Shown: piece by piece, positions 25,657 through 33,885 of the stretch
Layout: each line of letters starts with the position of its first letter
Position numbering within the stretch: position 1 is the first letter of the stretch
Assembly (NCBI GenBank): GCA_015066715.1
Contig: SVNU01000012.1
Span: 1-34,032, forward strand
Origin: Ruminococcus sp.
Lineage (GTDB): Bacteria > Bacillota > Clostridia > Oscillospirales > Ruminococcaceae
Reading direction: 5' to 3'
Length of the DNA stretch: 34,032 bases
Notes under the pieces: model-generated
What the model saw: the letters and a program-made list of their open reading frames with translations, nothing else
Databases searched by the model: none
What the model was told of the DNA's origin: nothing
Position numbers and translations under genes: made by a program

Positions 25657-26502
25657 TTATTTATAAATGTTAAAAACTGTGAGAAATGCATAAAGGAATG
25701 GAGCAACAAATATAACACTGTCAAAACGGTCCATCAGACCACCGTGACCGGGCATAATATTACCATAGTCCTTTATACCGCACTGTCTTTTTAATATTGA
25801 AGCCGATAAATCACCAATTGTTCCGACTACAGCAAGAAGCATTCCGAGAATGCACACTGCAAAATAGTTAACTGATATTCCATCAAGTAAAAACTTTGCA
25901 CAGAAGAAATTTATCAGTACAAATAAAAGCCCTGTTACAAGTATTCCACCAACAAATCCCTCAATTGTTTTCTTTGGACTGATTTCAGGGCAAAGCTTGT
26001 TTTTCCCAAGAAATGTTCCTACAAAATATGCAGCAGAATCGGCAATCCATGCACCGCAAAGTCCCATAATAAGGTATATAAGACCAAGAACTCCCGTTCC
26101 TTCTTCTGCAAGCATCATCTGAAGCTCACCATAATCATAAAGCTGCACCAATGTAGTCATTGCATTTGAAATAAGTAAGGTGCATGCAATCATAACAAGT
26201 GCTTTTACTGATTTTATATGCTTGTGATACCAGATATTACCCATAAAAACAAATATTACATATACAAATGTTGCCAGAAATACATACTTTGTTCTTACTA
26301 AAAACGGCAATGCCAAAGCATAAATCATTGATGGAAAGCTTATAATGTAAATCTTAAAACATTTTACTGCATTTAAAAGTTCATAAAGCATAATCGCCGA
26401 AATTGCACCTATTGCTAAATTCAGCACAAATGTATCATGTAAAATAAGTACCACAACAGCAATAACAATTCCTACTGCCGAGGAAATAATTCTTGTAAGC
26501 AT
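25657..26502 (-). CDS. cdsA: Phosphatidate cytidylyltransferase
   Basis: CdsA makes CDP-diacylglycerol from phosphatidic acid and CTP, the branch point for phospholipids. The protein is 281 aa with about eight hydrophobic segments. The family signature is at the C-terminus: SILKRQCGIKDYGNIMPG followed by HGGLMDRFDSV. An internal DSAAYFVGTFLGKNKL and PKKTIEGFVGG are also typical. GGAGG precedes the ATG, which is two bases after the uppS stop. Confidence 0.95.
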   Translation of the reverse strand: MLTRIISSAVGIVIAVVVLILHDTFVLNLAIGAISAIMLYELLNAVKCFKIYIISFPSMIYALALPFLVRTKYVFLATFVYVIFVFMGNIWYHKHIKSVKALVMIACTLLISNAMTTLVQLYDYGELQMMLAEEGTGVLGLIYLIMGLCGAWIADSAAYFVGTFLGKNKLCPEISPKKTIEGFVGGILVTGLLFVLINFFCAKFLLDGISVNYFAVCILGMLLAVVGTIGDLSASILKRQCGIKDYGNIMPGHGGLMDRFDSVIFVAPFLYAFLTVFNIYK

Positions 26503-26504
26503 GC

Positions 26505-27251
26505 CTATACACCTCCGAATCGTCTTGAACGTTTATTGAATTCTTCAATTGCCTTATCAAGATTTTCAGGAGTAAAATCAGGCCATAGAATATCTGTAAA
26601 ATACAGTTCTGCATATGCCGACTGCCATATAAGAAAATTTGAAGTTCTCTGCTCCCCGCTTGGTCTTATCATAAGATCAACGTCAGGAACATCAAGGGTA
26701 TATAAATTAGGTGTGAACATATCTTCTGTAATATCTTCAGGGTTTATTTCACCATCTCTGACCTTCTGAGCAAGAATTTTTGCCGCATGGACAATATCAT
26801 CCCTGCCGCCGTAGTTTATTGCAAGAAGCATTGTCATTTCACGTCTGTCCTTGGTATCCTCCTCAAGGTCATTCATTTTCTTCTGAAGGTCATCATCAAA
26901 TATAGTTTTATCACCTAAAAACAGAACTCTTACATCTTCACCGATATAGTTTCTTACATCAACAATATATTCTCTGAAAAGCTCAATTATTGCGTCAACT
27001 TCATCTTTAGGACGCTTCCAGTTTTCAGTCGAGAACGCATAAAAGGAAACATTTCTGACACCAATATCCTTGCAGTATCTTGTGATTTTCTTAAATGTCT
27101 TAGCGCCTTCCCTGTGACCGAATTTTCTTGGCAGACCACGTTTTTTTGCCCATCTGCCATTACCGTCCATTATAAAAGCTATATGCTCCGGAAGAGTTAA
27201 TGCCGCTTCCGGAATATTTTCAGTATCTTTCTTTTTCCAAAATAATGCCAT
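26505..27251 (-). CDS. uppS: Undecaprenyl diphosphate synthase (cis-prenyltransferase)
   Basis: UppS builds the C55 lipid carrier for wall synthesis from farnesyl and isopentenyl diphosphate. The protein is 248 aa. It has IAFIMDGNGRWAKKRG with Asp29 binding the magnesium-diphosphate, GHREGAKTF, YAFSTENWKRP, and the C-terminal DLMIRPSGEQRTSNFLIW and YAELYF. It follows frr by 15 bp and is coupled closely to cdsA. Confidence 0.96.
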   Translation of the reverse strand: MALFWKKKDTENIPEAALTLPEHIAFIMDGNGRWAKKRGLPRKFGHREGAKTFKKITRYCKDIGVRNVSFYAFSTENWKRPKDEVDAIIELFREYIVDVRNYIGEDVRVLFLGDKTIFDDDLQKKMNDLEEDTKDRREMTMLLAINYGGRDDIVHAAKILAQKVRDGEINPEDITEDMFTPNLYTLDVPDVDLMIRPSGEQRTSNFLIWQSAYAELYFTDILWPDFTPENLDKAIEEFNKRSRRFGGV

Positions 27252-27266
27252 TCACTTTACCCCTGA

Positions 27267-27821
27267 TTACAGGCTCATGATTTCTTTTTCTTTATCTGAA
27301 ACCATTCCATCAATATTCTTGCAGAATTTATCTGTAAGCTTCTGGATATCGTTTTCAAGATCCTTCTGTTCGTCTTCAGTGATTTCGGAGTTTTTCTTCA
27401 TTTTTTTGAAATCGTCAATAGCGTCTCTTCTGATTGAACGGATTGCAACCTTTGTGTCTTCACCAAGCTTCTTTACTTCCTTACAAAGCTCCTTACGCTT
27501 TTCTTCTGTTGGCTGAGGGAATACGAGTCTTATTACCTTACCGTCATTTGTAGGGGTAATACCGATATCTGAAGTTATAATTGCTTTTTCGATAAGCTTG
27601 AGTGTTGAAATATCCCATGGCTGAATCATAAGAATTCTTGATTCTGCAACTGAAACGGCCGCCATCTGATTTATCGGAGTTGGCGCACCGTAGTAATCAA
27701 CCATAGCCTTGTCAAGAACAGCCGGGTTTGCTCTGCCTGCTCTTACTGATGCAAATTCGTTTTCAAGTCTTGCAACAGACTTATTCATTTTTTCTTCTGC
27801 CTTTTTAACTCTTTCGTTCAT
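27267..27821 (-). CDS. frr: Ribosome recycling factor
   Basis: Frr splits post-termination ribosomes together with EF-G. The protein is 184 aa, the standard length. It opens with a helical segment and has the signature VRAGRANPAVLDKAMVDYYG, then INQMAAVSVAE, IQPWD, DGKVIRLVFPQPTEEKRKEL, and a long charged C-terminal helix. AAAGGAG precedes the ATG. It lies four bases after pyrH, the usual gene order. Confidence 0.97.
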   Translation of the reverse strand: MNERVKKAEEKMNKSVARLENEFASVRAGRANPAVLDKAMVDYYGAPTPINQMAAVSVAESRILMIQPWDISTLKLIEKAIITSDIGITPTNDGKVIRLVFPQPTEEKRKELCKEVKKLGEDTKVAIRSIRRDAIDDFKKMKKNSEITEDEQKDLENDIQKLTDKFCKNIDGMVSDKEKEIMSL

Positions 27822-27825
27822 GATT

Positions 27826-28536
27826 TTATTTCTCCTTTATTATTGTTCCGATATTTTTGCCCATTACTGCGTCATATATGTTATCAGGTCTGCTTAAATC
27901 AAATACAAACATAGCCATATCATTGTCACGGCACATTGTTGCAGCTGTACTGTCCATAACACCAAGCTCATTGTTAAGCACATCGCTGAATGTCAGTTCA
28001 TCATACTTGACAGCATCATCATACTTGTGCGGATCTTTATTATATACACCATCAACCATAGTAGCCTTGAAGAATATATCAGCTTCAATTTCAACTGCAC
28101 GAAGTGCAGCAGCTGTATCTGTTGAGAAGAACGGATTACCTGTACCGCAGCCAAAGATTACAATTCGGCCCTTCTTCATATGATTAAGTGCCTTGTTTCT
28201 TATGTAAGGCTCTGCAACCTGCTGCATTGTGATAGCAGTCTGAACACGTACTTCCATGTCAAGGGATTCAAGTACGTCTGCAATAGCAAGAGCATTGATA
28301 GTAGTCGCAAGCATTCCCATGTGGTCAGCTCTTGTTCTGTCCATGCCACCGCTTGAGCGTCCTCTCCAGAAGTTACCGCCGCCTACAACGATACCAAGTT
28401 CAACACCTGCCTCAGCACATTTTTTTATGCTTTTACAGATATCTGTAATAATATCATAATTAAGACCAAACTTCTTTTCGCCGGCAAGCGCTTCGCCGGA
28501 AAGCTTCAATAATATTCTTTTATATTTAGGTTCCAT
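27826..28536 (-). CDS. pyrH: UMP kinase
   Basis: PyrH phosphorylates UMP to UDP; it is an amino-acid-kinase fold hexamer. The ATG at 28536 ([16 protein letters not shown]) has GAGGTG six bases upstream; the track start at 28545 is a GTG inside that site. The length is 236 aa. It has [44 protein letters not shown] and DGVYNKDP. rpsB and tsf, which commonly precede pyrH, are absent here; the upstream gene is an unrelated lipoprotein. Confidence 0.96.
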   Translation of the reverse strand: MEPKYKRILLKLSGEALAGEKKFGLNYDIITDICKSIKKCAEAGVELGIVVGGGNFWRGRSSGGMDRTRADHMGMLATTINALAIADVLESLDMEVRVQTAITMQQVAEPYIRNKALNHMKKGRIVIFGCGTGNPFFSTDTAAALRAVEIEADIFFKATMVDGVYNKDPHKYDDAVKYDELTFSDVLNNELGVMDSTAATMCRDNDMAMFVFDLSRPDNIYDAVMGKNIGTIIKEK

Positions 28537-28569
28537 AGTATACACCTCATTATAAATATTTCTCTATTT

Positions 28570-28598
28570 ATTTTACACTAAAATCACGAAAATGTAAA
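28570..28598 (-). promoter_or_regulatory. Promoter for pyrH-frr-uppS-cdsA
   Basis: Minus strand: TTTACA (28593-28598) and TAAAAT (28570-28575) with 17 bp between. Transcription would start roughly 25-30 nt before the pyrH start codon. An inverted repeat covers its -35. Confidence 0.65.
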
Positions 28599-28609
28599 GT
28601 ACATTTTCG
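28587..28609. promoter_or_regulatory. Inverted repeat over the pyrH -35, candidate operator
   Basis: CGAAAATGTA and TACATTTTCG are perfect 10-bp arms around AAG and include the whole -35 element. There is no U-tract directly after it on the minus strand, so it is more operator-like than terminator-like. The binding protein is unknown. It could alternatively be a weak terminator of the lipoprotein gene. Confidence 0.4.
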
Positions 28610-28684
28610 CAATTTTTATAAAAATATTGAAAATTTTTCTGAAATTTGAAAATGCAAAAGTCTGAGAATAAAATATTCAATTGT

Positions 28685-29299
28685 TTATTTAAAAATAGCC
28701 AGCACTTTCCCGTCTTTACCTCTTATTAAAACATACGGCGTCATACCTGGCGCTCCAATTTTTTTACCGTCTTCAGTTATTCCGGAAGCCGGATTAGGAT
28801 TTATCATCCACACATCATATTCATCATAGTATTTAACTGTGTAATAAGGATCATCTCTATTATATTTTACATATTCTTCATAGAGTTCAATATATTCTGA
28901 TTCTATTTTTTCTATATATTCTGCTCCTTCTGTTTCAATCAGAACTTCCCTTGCCTTTATAATCGCATCTTCGTCCGAAAAAATCCTGTCATAAGTTGTT
29001 TTTGAAAGTGTTTCAGCATTATCTGTCATATATTCAGCAAGTTCTTCTATTCCTTTTTCATCAAGTATGCTGTATTGGTAAATATCCTGACAGATAAATT
29101 CAACAATTTCCTGTTCTGTATAAACTATTGGTTCTGAAAAATCCGTAATTTCCTCCTCGTTATTTTCAGTTTCTGAAATTGAAGTTTCACTTTGTGAATT
29201 ATCAGATAAAAGCGTTTCTTTTTCTTTATCTGCCATACATCCGCTAAAATTCAAAATAAACGCAGATATTACAATGATTTTTAAAAATTTCTTTTTCAT
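28685..29299 (-). CDS. Lipoprotein with possible NTF2-fold immunity-like domain
   Basis: The protein is 204 aa. A lipoprotein signal peptide is clear: Lys-rich start, hydrophobic core and lipobox LNFSGC. A Ser/Glu-rich spacer (about 25-55) follows. The C-terminal 100 residues read like small NTF2-fold immunity-type proteins: DAIIKAREVL, DDPYYTVKYYDEYDVWMINPN, then APGMTPYVLIRGKDGKVLAIF. That likeness is from memory and moderate. The start has GAGGTA upstream. It follows the 91-aa unknown by 55 bp on the same strand and precedes pyrH. Function unknown. Confidence 0.7.
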   Translation of the reverse strand: MKKKFLKIIVISAFILNFSGCMADKEKETLLSDNSQSETSISETENNEEEITDFSEPIVYTEQEIVEFICQDIYQYSILDEKGIEELAEYMTDNAETLSKTTYDRIFSDEDAIIKAREVLIETEGAEYIEKIESEYIELYEEYVKYNRDDPYYTVKYYDEYDVWMINPNPASGITEDGKKIGAPGMTPYVLIRGKDGKVLAIFK

Positions 29300-29354
29300 A
29301 TCTATACCTCATTTTAAATAAACTTCACTTATAAAAATCATATAACGAATCAGC

Positions 29355-29630
29355 CTAAAAGCACTGTTCCAATACTTCCAAACTTCCATAATAGCTGTTA
29401 AAATGCCAGACACCTTTCCATTTTGATAATTCTGCCCATATTAAATTGCCTGTTTCATCATCTATAATTTCTGCAATATATGCACCGCCATATTTAAGCA
29501 TTCGTTTGGGAATTTCATTTTCATTAAAACTTGTTTTTGACAATTTTATTTCAGAAAGAATTTCACAATTATTTTTCTCAATCCATTTTATTTCTTGCTC
29601 AGAATAATTTACATCCAATATGAACTTCAT
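29355..29630 (-). CDS. 91-aa hypothetical protein
   Basis: The protein is small and soluble, with no signal peptide or membrane segment, and not recognised. A helix-rich first half (SEQEIKWIEKNNCEILSEIKL) is followed by strands with many aromatic residues (IWAELSKWKGVWHFNSYYG). AGGGGTAAAG lies before the ATG. The composition and size resemble cytoplasmic immunity or antitoxin-type proteins, but no toxin gene is adjacent and the comparison is weak. It lies downstream of prs past a hairpin. Confidence 0.6.
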   Translation of the reverse strand: MKFILDVNYSEQEIKWIEKNNCEILSEIKLSKTSFNENEIPKRMLKYGGAYIAEIIDDETGNLIWAELSKWKGVWHFNSYYGSLEVLEQCF

Positions 29631-29660
29631 ACTTTACCCCTGTTTTTGGATATTAGCACC

Positions 29661-29693
29661 AAAGCCACTTCTGACAAAATCAAAAGTGGCTTT
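29661..29693. terminator. Hairpin after prs, probable weak terminator
   Basis: AAAGCCACTT pairs with AAGTGGCTTT around a 13-nt loop, 15 bp past the prs stop. The U-tract on the minus strand is only three bases, so termination may be partial. Confidence 0.5.
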
Positions 29694-29708
29694 ATATAAT
29701 TTATTGAA

Positions 29709-30848
29709 TTACTGCTGTGCAAGAAGTGCCTTTATCTTCTGATGCGGGTCAATAACAGTACCGATAGAAACGTCATGGTTGATTGAAGCAATAAAGTATG
29801 AAACATACTTTGAAACGTCAACTTCATGGAACCATGGTCTTTCAAGAAGCTCAGGTGAACGGTATGTAAGATTTGTACCGAATACGCCTGAAATATAGCC
29901 TTCTTCATAAGCCTTGTCAAACTTTTCAAGACCGTTTGTAAAAAGACCGTATGTACAGTACGCAAAGAATCTTCTTGCCTTTTTAGCCTTTAATGCATAA
30001 GCAATGTCAAGAACTGATTCACCTGATGAAATAATATCATCTGCAACAAAAACGTCCTTGCCTTCCATTGAGTTGCCAAGATATTCGTGAGCAACAATAG
30101 GATTGCGTCCATCAACAATTCTTGAGTAATCACGTCTTTTATAGAACATACCCATATCAACGCCGAGAACAGAAGCATAATACATATTTCTGTTGAGAGC
30201 GCCTTCATCAGGGCTTACTACCATAAATTCATCCTTGTTGATAGCAAGGTTATCGACATTGTTAACAAGTGCCTTTAACACCTGATATGACGGAATTACG
30301 TTATCAAATCCCATGAGAGGAATTGCATTGTGAACTCGTGGATCGTGTGCGTCAAAAGTAACAATGTTTGAAACGCCCATTGCCTGAAGCTCCTGAAGTG
30401 CGCATGCACAGTCAAGAGATTCACGGTAGCTTCTTCTGTGCTGACGTCCGCCGTAAAGAATAGGCATAATAACGTTAATTCTGAACGCCTTACCTGAAAT
30501 CGCCTGAATAATTCTCTTTAAATCCTGATAATGGTCATCAGGTGACATTGAATTTTCCTGACCGAACATCTTGTACTTGCAGCTGTAGTTGCCAACGTCT
30601 ACAACGATAAAGATATCCTTACCTCTTACTGTTGATTCAATAAGACCCTTACCATCGCCAGAAGAAAATCTCGGACACTGATTCTTGATAAGAAAAGTAT
30701 CAAAATCAAATCCGCCCTTCTTTGCCCAGTCAACAAGATACTTGTCAATCTGATTACCGAGCTCTTTTGCACCTTCAAGAGCAATAATTCCCAGCGGTGC
30801 TACGCTTTTTTCTGAGTTAAACAGAACTTCACTTGCTTTCATAGTCAT
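29709..30848 (-). CDS. prs: Ribose-phosphate pyrophosphokinase, long divergent form
   Basis: This enzyme makes PRPP from ribose 5-phosphate and ATP, the substrate for HisG and for nucleotide synthesis. At 379 aa it is longer than the common ~315-aa bacterial enzyme, with a different N-terminal region (about the first 50 residues). The diagnostic parts are present: VDVGNY, YGGRQHRRSYRESLDCA, TFDAHDPRVHNA, VVSPDEGALNR, a KRRDYSRIVDGRNP catalytic loop, and the PRPP-binding VADDIISSGES. It lies 22 bp after ppa. Confidence 0.9.
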   Translation of the reverse strand: MTMKASEVLFNSEKSVAPLGIIALEGAKELGNQIDKYLVDWAKKGGFDFDTFLIKNQCPRFSSGDGKGLIESTVRGKDIFIVVDVGNYSCKYKMFGQENSMSPDDHYQDLKRIIQAISGKAFRINVIMPILYGGRQHRRSYRESLDCACALQELQAMGVSNIVTFDAHDPRVHNAIPLMGFDNVIPSYQVLKALVNNVDNLAINKDEFMVVSPDEGALNRNMYYASVLGVDMGMFYKRRDYSRIVDGRNPIVAHEYLGNSMEGKDVFVADDIISSGESVLDIAYALKAKKARRFFAYCTYGLFTNGLEKFDKAYEEGYISGVFGTNLTYRSPELLERPWFHEVDVSKYVSYFIASINHDVSIGTVIDPHQKIKALLAQQ

Positions 30849-30870
30849 TTTTACATTTTCCTTCCTCTAT

Positions 30871-31401
30871 TTATTTACAGAACGTGTCTATATAATGTTC
30901 AATATCATTTGCAATAATCGCCCTTGCGCTTTCAGCGTTTTCAATTTCATCAACTGCCGTTGTTTTGTTTTCAAGTTCTTTGTACACTTTGAAAAAATGA
31001 ATCATTTCATCAAAAATATGCTTTGGAAGCTCGTCAATATCCTTATATGAATTATATGTCGGGTCATCGAACGGAATTGCAATAATCTTATCATCATTTC
31101 GACCGCTGTCAATCATTCTGATAACACCTATAGGATAACATCTTACAAGTGTACTCGGATAAAGAGTTTCAGAACAAAGAAGCAGAACATCAAGTGGGTC
31201 ACCATCATCTGCGTAGGTTCTTGGTATAAGACCGTAATTTGCAGGATAGTGGGTTGAAGTGTAAAGAATTCTGTCAAGCTTTATAAAGCCTGTTTCTTTA
31301 TCAAGCTCATATTTGATTTTGCTGCCCTTTGGAATTTCTATTACGGCCACAAAATCATCCGGATTTATTCTTTTGGGACTTATATCGTGCCATATATTCA
31401 C
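30871..31401 (-). CDS. ppa: Inorganic pyrophosphatase, soluble family I
   Basis: Ppa hydrolyses pyrophosphate to phosphate. The protein is 176 aa, typical for family I. It has [45 protein letters not shown] with the metal-binding Asp cluster, and [12 protein letters not shown]. It is first in a unit with prs, with GGCGGG before the ATG and a consensus promoter upstream. Confidence 0.95.
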   Translation of the reverse strand: MNIWHDISPKRINPDDFVAVIEIPKGSKIKYELDKETGFIKLDRILYTSTHYPANYGLIPRTYADDGDPLDVLLLCSETLYPSTLVRCYPIGVIRMIDSGRNDDKIIAIPFDDPTYNSYKDIDELPKHIFDEMIHFFKVYKELENKTTAVDEIENAESARAIIANDIEHYIDTFCK

Positions 31402-31436
31402 AATTTTCCCGCCTTTTCTACTTTATTTCCTTTATT

Positions 31437-31465
31437 AGTATATCCATTTTTACTCGATTTGTCAA
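31437..31465 (-). promoter_or_regulatory. Promoter for ppa-prs
   Basis: Minus strand: TTGACA (31460-31465), 17-bp spacer, TATACT (31437-31442). This is close to the SigA consensus. Transcription would start about 30 nt before the ppa ATG. Confidence 0.8.
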
Positions 31466-31653
31466 TGAACTTTTGTATTTTTGGAATAAATCATAAAAAA
31501 CAAGCGGAATAAAAAATATTTTTCATTCCTTTTGAGAAATTAGGAATACCTTACAAAAACAATATTTATCGTTTGTTGGATTTTTACAATATTTATTTAC
31601 AATATATTAAAATCTTTTTAATAAACAATCGTTTAAAAAGTCAATAAAAATAA

Positions 31654-31682
31654 TTGATTTATGTTTAGAAAAATGTTATAAT
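31654..31682 (+). promoter_or_regulatory. Promoter for the MoxR-DUF58 pair
   Basis: TTGATT (31654-31659), 17-bp spacer, TATAAT (31677-31682) preceded by TG one base upstream (TGTTATAAT). Transcription would begin near 31689, about 37 nt before the start codon. Confidence 0.75.
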
Positions 31683-31725
31683 TGTAAATGCATTATTTCA
31701 AAAAATCTGACACAGGAGAATAAAA

Positions 31726-32703
31726 ATGAGTATTAATAATTCTGGTTTAATGCCGATGACAAATATGATAAACAATATATTAAACGAAGTAAATAAAGCT
31801 GTAATCGGCAAAGAGGATATTACATTAAAGGTTCTTATGGCAATAATAGCGGGCGGTCATATTCTTATTGATGATATTCCAGGAGTTGGTAAAACAACAA
31901 TGGCAATGACTTTTTCAAAGGCGCTAGGACTTCAGCATAATCGCATGCAGTTTACGCCTGACGTACTGCCTACGGATATTACAGGTTTTTCAGTTTTTAA
32001 TCAATCTACAGGAAAATTTGAATACAAAACTGGTGTTGCTGTATGTAATCTTTTTCTTGCGGATGAAATAAATCGTACATCAAGTAAAACGCAGTCAGCT
32101 CTTCTTGAAATCATGGAGGAAAAAAAAATTACAGCAGACGGAAAATCATATAACCTTCCTGCACCCTATATCGTTATTGCAACACAAAATCCTGTTGGCT
32201 CTGTAGGTACACAAATGCTGCCTGAATCCCAGCTTGACAGATTTATGATAAAATTGAGCATGGGTTATCCTTCACATGAGGCTGAAATTGATATTATTAA
32301 GAAAAAAAAGACTGAGAATACAAATAATACCATTCAGGTTGCTGATGCAAATAAAATTATTTCACTTCAGAATATTGTTGAAAGCATTTATGTCGATGAC
32401 AGAATTTATGATTATATGGTGCGTCTTGCAGATGCAACAAGAAAACATCCGATGATAAAGCTTGGACTCAGCCCCCGTGGAACTATAAGTCTTTGCGCAA
32501 TGTCAAAGGCGGCGGCTCTTGTTAATGGAAGGAATTACGTTATTCCTGATGATGTAAAAATGATTTTTACAGATGTTGCCGCACACAGAATTGTACCCGA
32601 AAACAAAGCCAGACTAAGCGGTATGACATCAGAAAAAGTGACGGCTGAAATTATAAGAAACGTTCCGCTTCCAAAGCTTCAAAACTTAGGTGATGCAAAA
32701 TGA
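31726..32703 (+). CDS. MoxR-family AAA+ ATPase
   Basis: The protein is 325 aa. It has Walker A IPGVGKTT (about 51-58), the MoxR-specific QFTPDVLPTDITG, Walker B LFLADEINR, sensor 1 IATQNP, and LSPRGTISL in the lid domain. AGGAG lies before the ATG. MoxR ATPases act as chaperones for partner proteins with DUF58 or VWA domains, often envelope-related. The DUF58 partner is encoded immediately downstream with a four-base overlap. The target process is unknown. Confidence 0.93.
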   Translation: MSINNSGLMPMTNMINNILNEVNKAVIGKEDITLKVLMAIIAGGHILIDDIPGVGKTTMAMTFSKALGLQHNRMQFTPDVLPTDITGFSVFNQSTGKFEYKTGVAVCNLFLADEINRTSSKTQSALLEIMEEKKITADGKSYNLPAPYIVIATQNPVGSVGTQMLPESQLDRFMIKLSMGYPSHEAEIDIIKKKKTENTNNTIQVADANKIISLQNIVESIYVDDRIYDYMVRLADATRKHPMIKLGLSPRGTISLCAMSKAAALVNGRNYVIPDDVKMIFTDVAAHRIVPENKARLSGMTSEKVTAEIIRNVPLPKLQNLGDAK

Positions 32704-33860
32704 TTTCACGCAAAATTATTTATCTTTTCTTAATAATCGTTTCTATTTTCTTCTATATTTTATTTGTAGGTAAACTCTCCTTTTATATACTGGTTTTCAT
32801 TATTGCACTTCCTCCTGTGCTGTTGTTTATTGTTTTTTTAGGAAAACTGTTTATAAAATATAGTCTGTCACCCGATTCGGATACTGCAGTAAAAAAAGAA
32901 AATATGAGTTTTAGTATAAATATTACCAACAAAACAATTTTTCCTTTTCCTACAGCAGTTGTTAAAATCGAATATAGAAACAAGCTTTCAGCGGATAATG
33001 AAATTATGTATATTTCTGTGCCGATTCATCCCTGCACCTCACAGACTCTTACCTTTAGTCTTTCATCAGAATACTGCGGAATTATAAATGCAAAAATTTC
33101 CGGCATAAGATTATATGATTATTTAAAAATATTTTCATTAAAAATCAAATATGATTCACAAGCAGAAATATGTGTTATTCCGGATGTGGACTCCTGTATA
33201 ATTTTAGATAATTTTAAGAAAACACACTCTGAAAGCAGTGAAGAATTTTCCAAAAACAAAAGCGGAAATGATTCTTCTGAAATATTTGAGCTTAAGGACT
33301 ATGTTCCCGGTGATAAAATTAATCGTATACACTGGAATTTGAGTTCAAAACAAAATCAACTGATTACTAAGCATTACAGCCTAGGTCTTGAGACTCCTGC
33401 TGCTGTCATTGCCGACATAACATTCAATAATGAAGTAACAAATCTGCCTGCTGTTGACACAGCACTTGAGGTACTTTATAAGCTTTCATTTTCTCTGATT
33501 GAAAATGAAATAAATTATGAGCTTTATATAAAAGGTTTTTCTGATACAGTTTTTATTTCAGATTATTATTTACTTAATGATTCTTATGTAAAACTTTTAA
33601 ACAAAGAAATTGATGAAAATGATAGTGAAGATTTTTTTGATAACCGTCTTTATTCAAAATCAAGAATTTTTCTTATTACAAATAAAGGATATGATAATTA
33701 TAAACTTCCTGAAATATCTGCAGCATCAGAAATGAAATGCTTCTTTACGGACAGTGTAGCAACTGATAATGTTATTAATGAAGCTGATAATATCAGTATT
33801 ATATTAATTGAACCGAAGAAATATAATAATCTGCCTGATGATATATTATTTAAAATATAA
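32700..33860 (+). CDS. DUF58 domain membrane protein
   Basis: The protein is 386 aa. Two membrane segments lie at the N-terminus (about 4-22 and 27-50), followed by a beta-rich region and then the DUF58 signature near residues 195-230: FELKDYVPGDKINRIHWNLSS with KHYSLGLETP. A VWA-like fold follows (VIADITF). It overlaps the MoxR stop by four bases (ATGA). A transglutaminase gene, the common third partner, is absent: a hairpin and the repeat element follow directly. Confidence 0.9.
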   Translation: MISRKIIYLFLIIVSIFFYILFVGKLSFYILVFIIALPPVLLFIVFLGKLFIKYSLSPDSDTAVKKENMSFSINITNKTIFPFPTAVVKIEYRNKLSADNEIMYISVPIHPCTSQTLTFSLSSEYCGIINAKISGIRLYDYLKIFSLKIKYDSQAEICVIPDVDSCIILDNFKKTHSESSEEFSKNKSGNDSSEIFELKDYVPGDKINRIHWNLSSKQNQLITKHYSLGLETPAAVIADITFNNEVTNLPAVDTALEVLYKLSFSLIENEINYELYIKGFSDTVFISDYYLLNDSYVKLLNKEIDENDSEDFFDNRLYSKSRIFLITNKGYDNYKLPEISAASEMKCFFTDSVATDNVINEADNISIILIEPKKYNNLPDDILFKI

Positions 33861-33863
33861 AAA

Positions 33864-33885
33864 AGAGGATGATTTTTCATCCTCT
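33864..33885 (+). terminator. Terminator hairpin abutting repeat copy 3
   Basis: AGAGGATGA pairs perfectly with TCATCCTCT around TTTT, three bases after the DUF58 stop. The U-tract expected on the plus strand is missing because the repeat element begins at the next base (CAGCCTG). Confidence 0.75.

Larger units (their letters stand above)
31402..31725. other. Divergent AT-rich intergenic region, no gene
   Basis: This is 324 bp between ppa (minus) and the MoxR gene (plus). It holds one clear promoter for each side. Between them the sequence is very AT-rich, with an imperfect inverted repeat GGAATAAAAAATATTTTTCATTCC-like at 31506-31529 and repeated ACAATATTTAT motifs near 31559 and 31588. No ORF or RNA gene is supported. 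Confidence 0.7.

Noticed and set aside
31506-31529. Inverted repeat in the ppa/MoxR gap as a terminator or operator
   Set aside because: It is A/T-only in its centre and imperfect, within very AT-rich DNA; chance pairing is likely.
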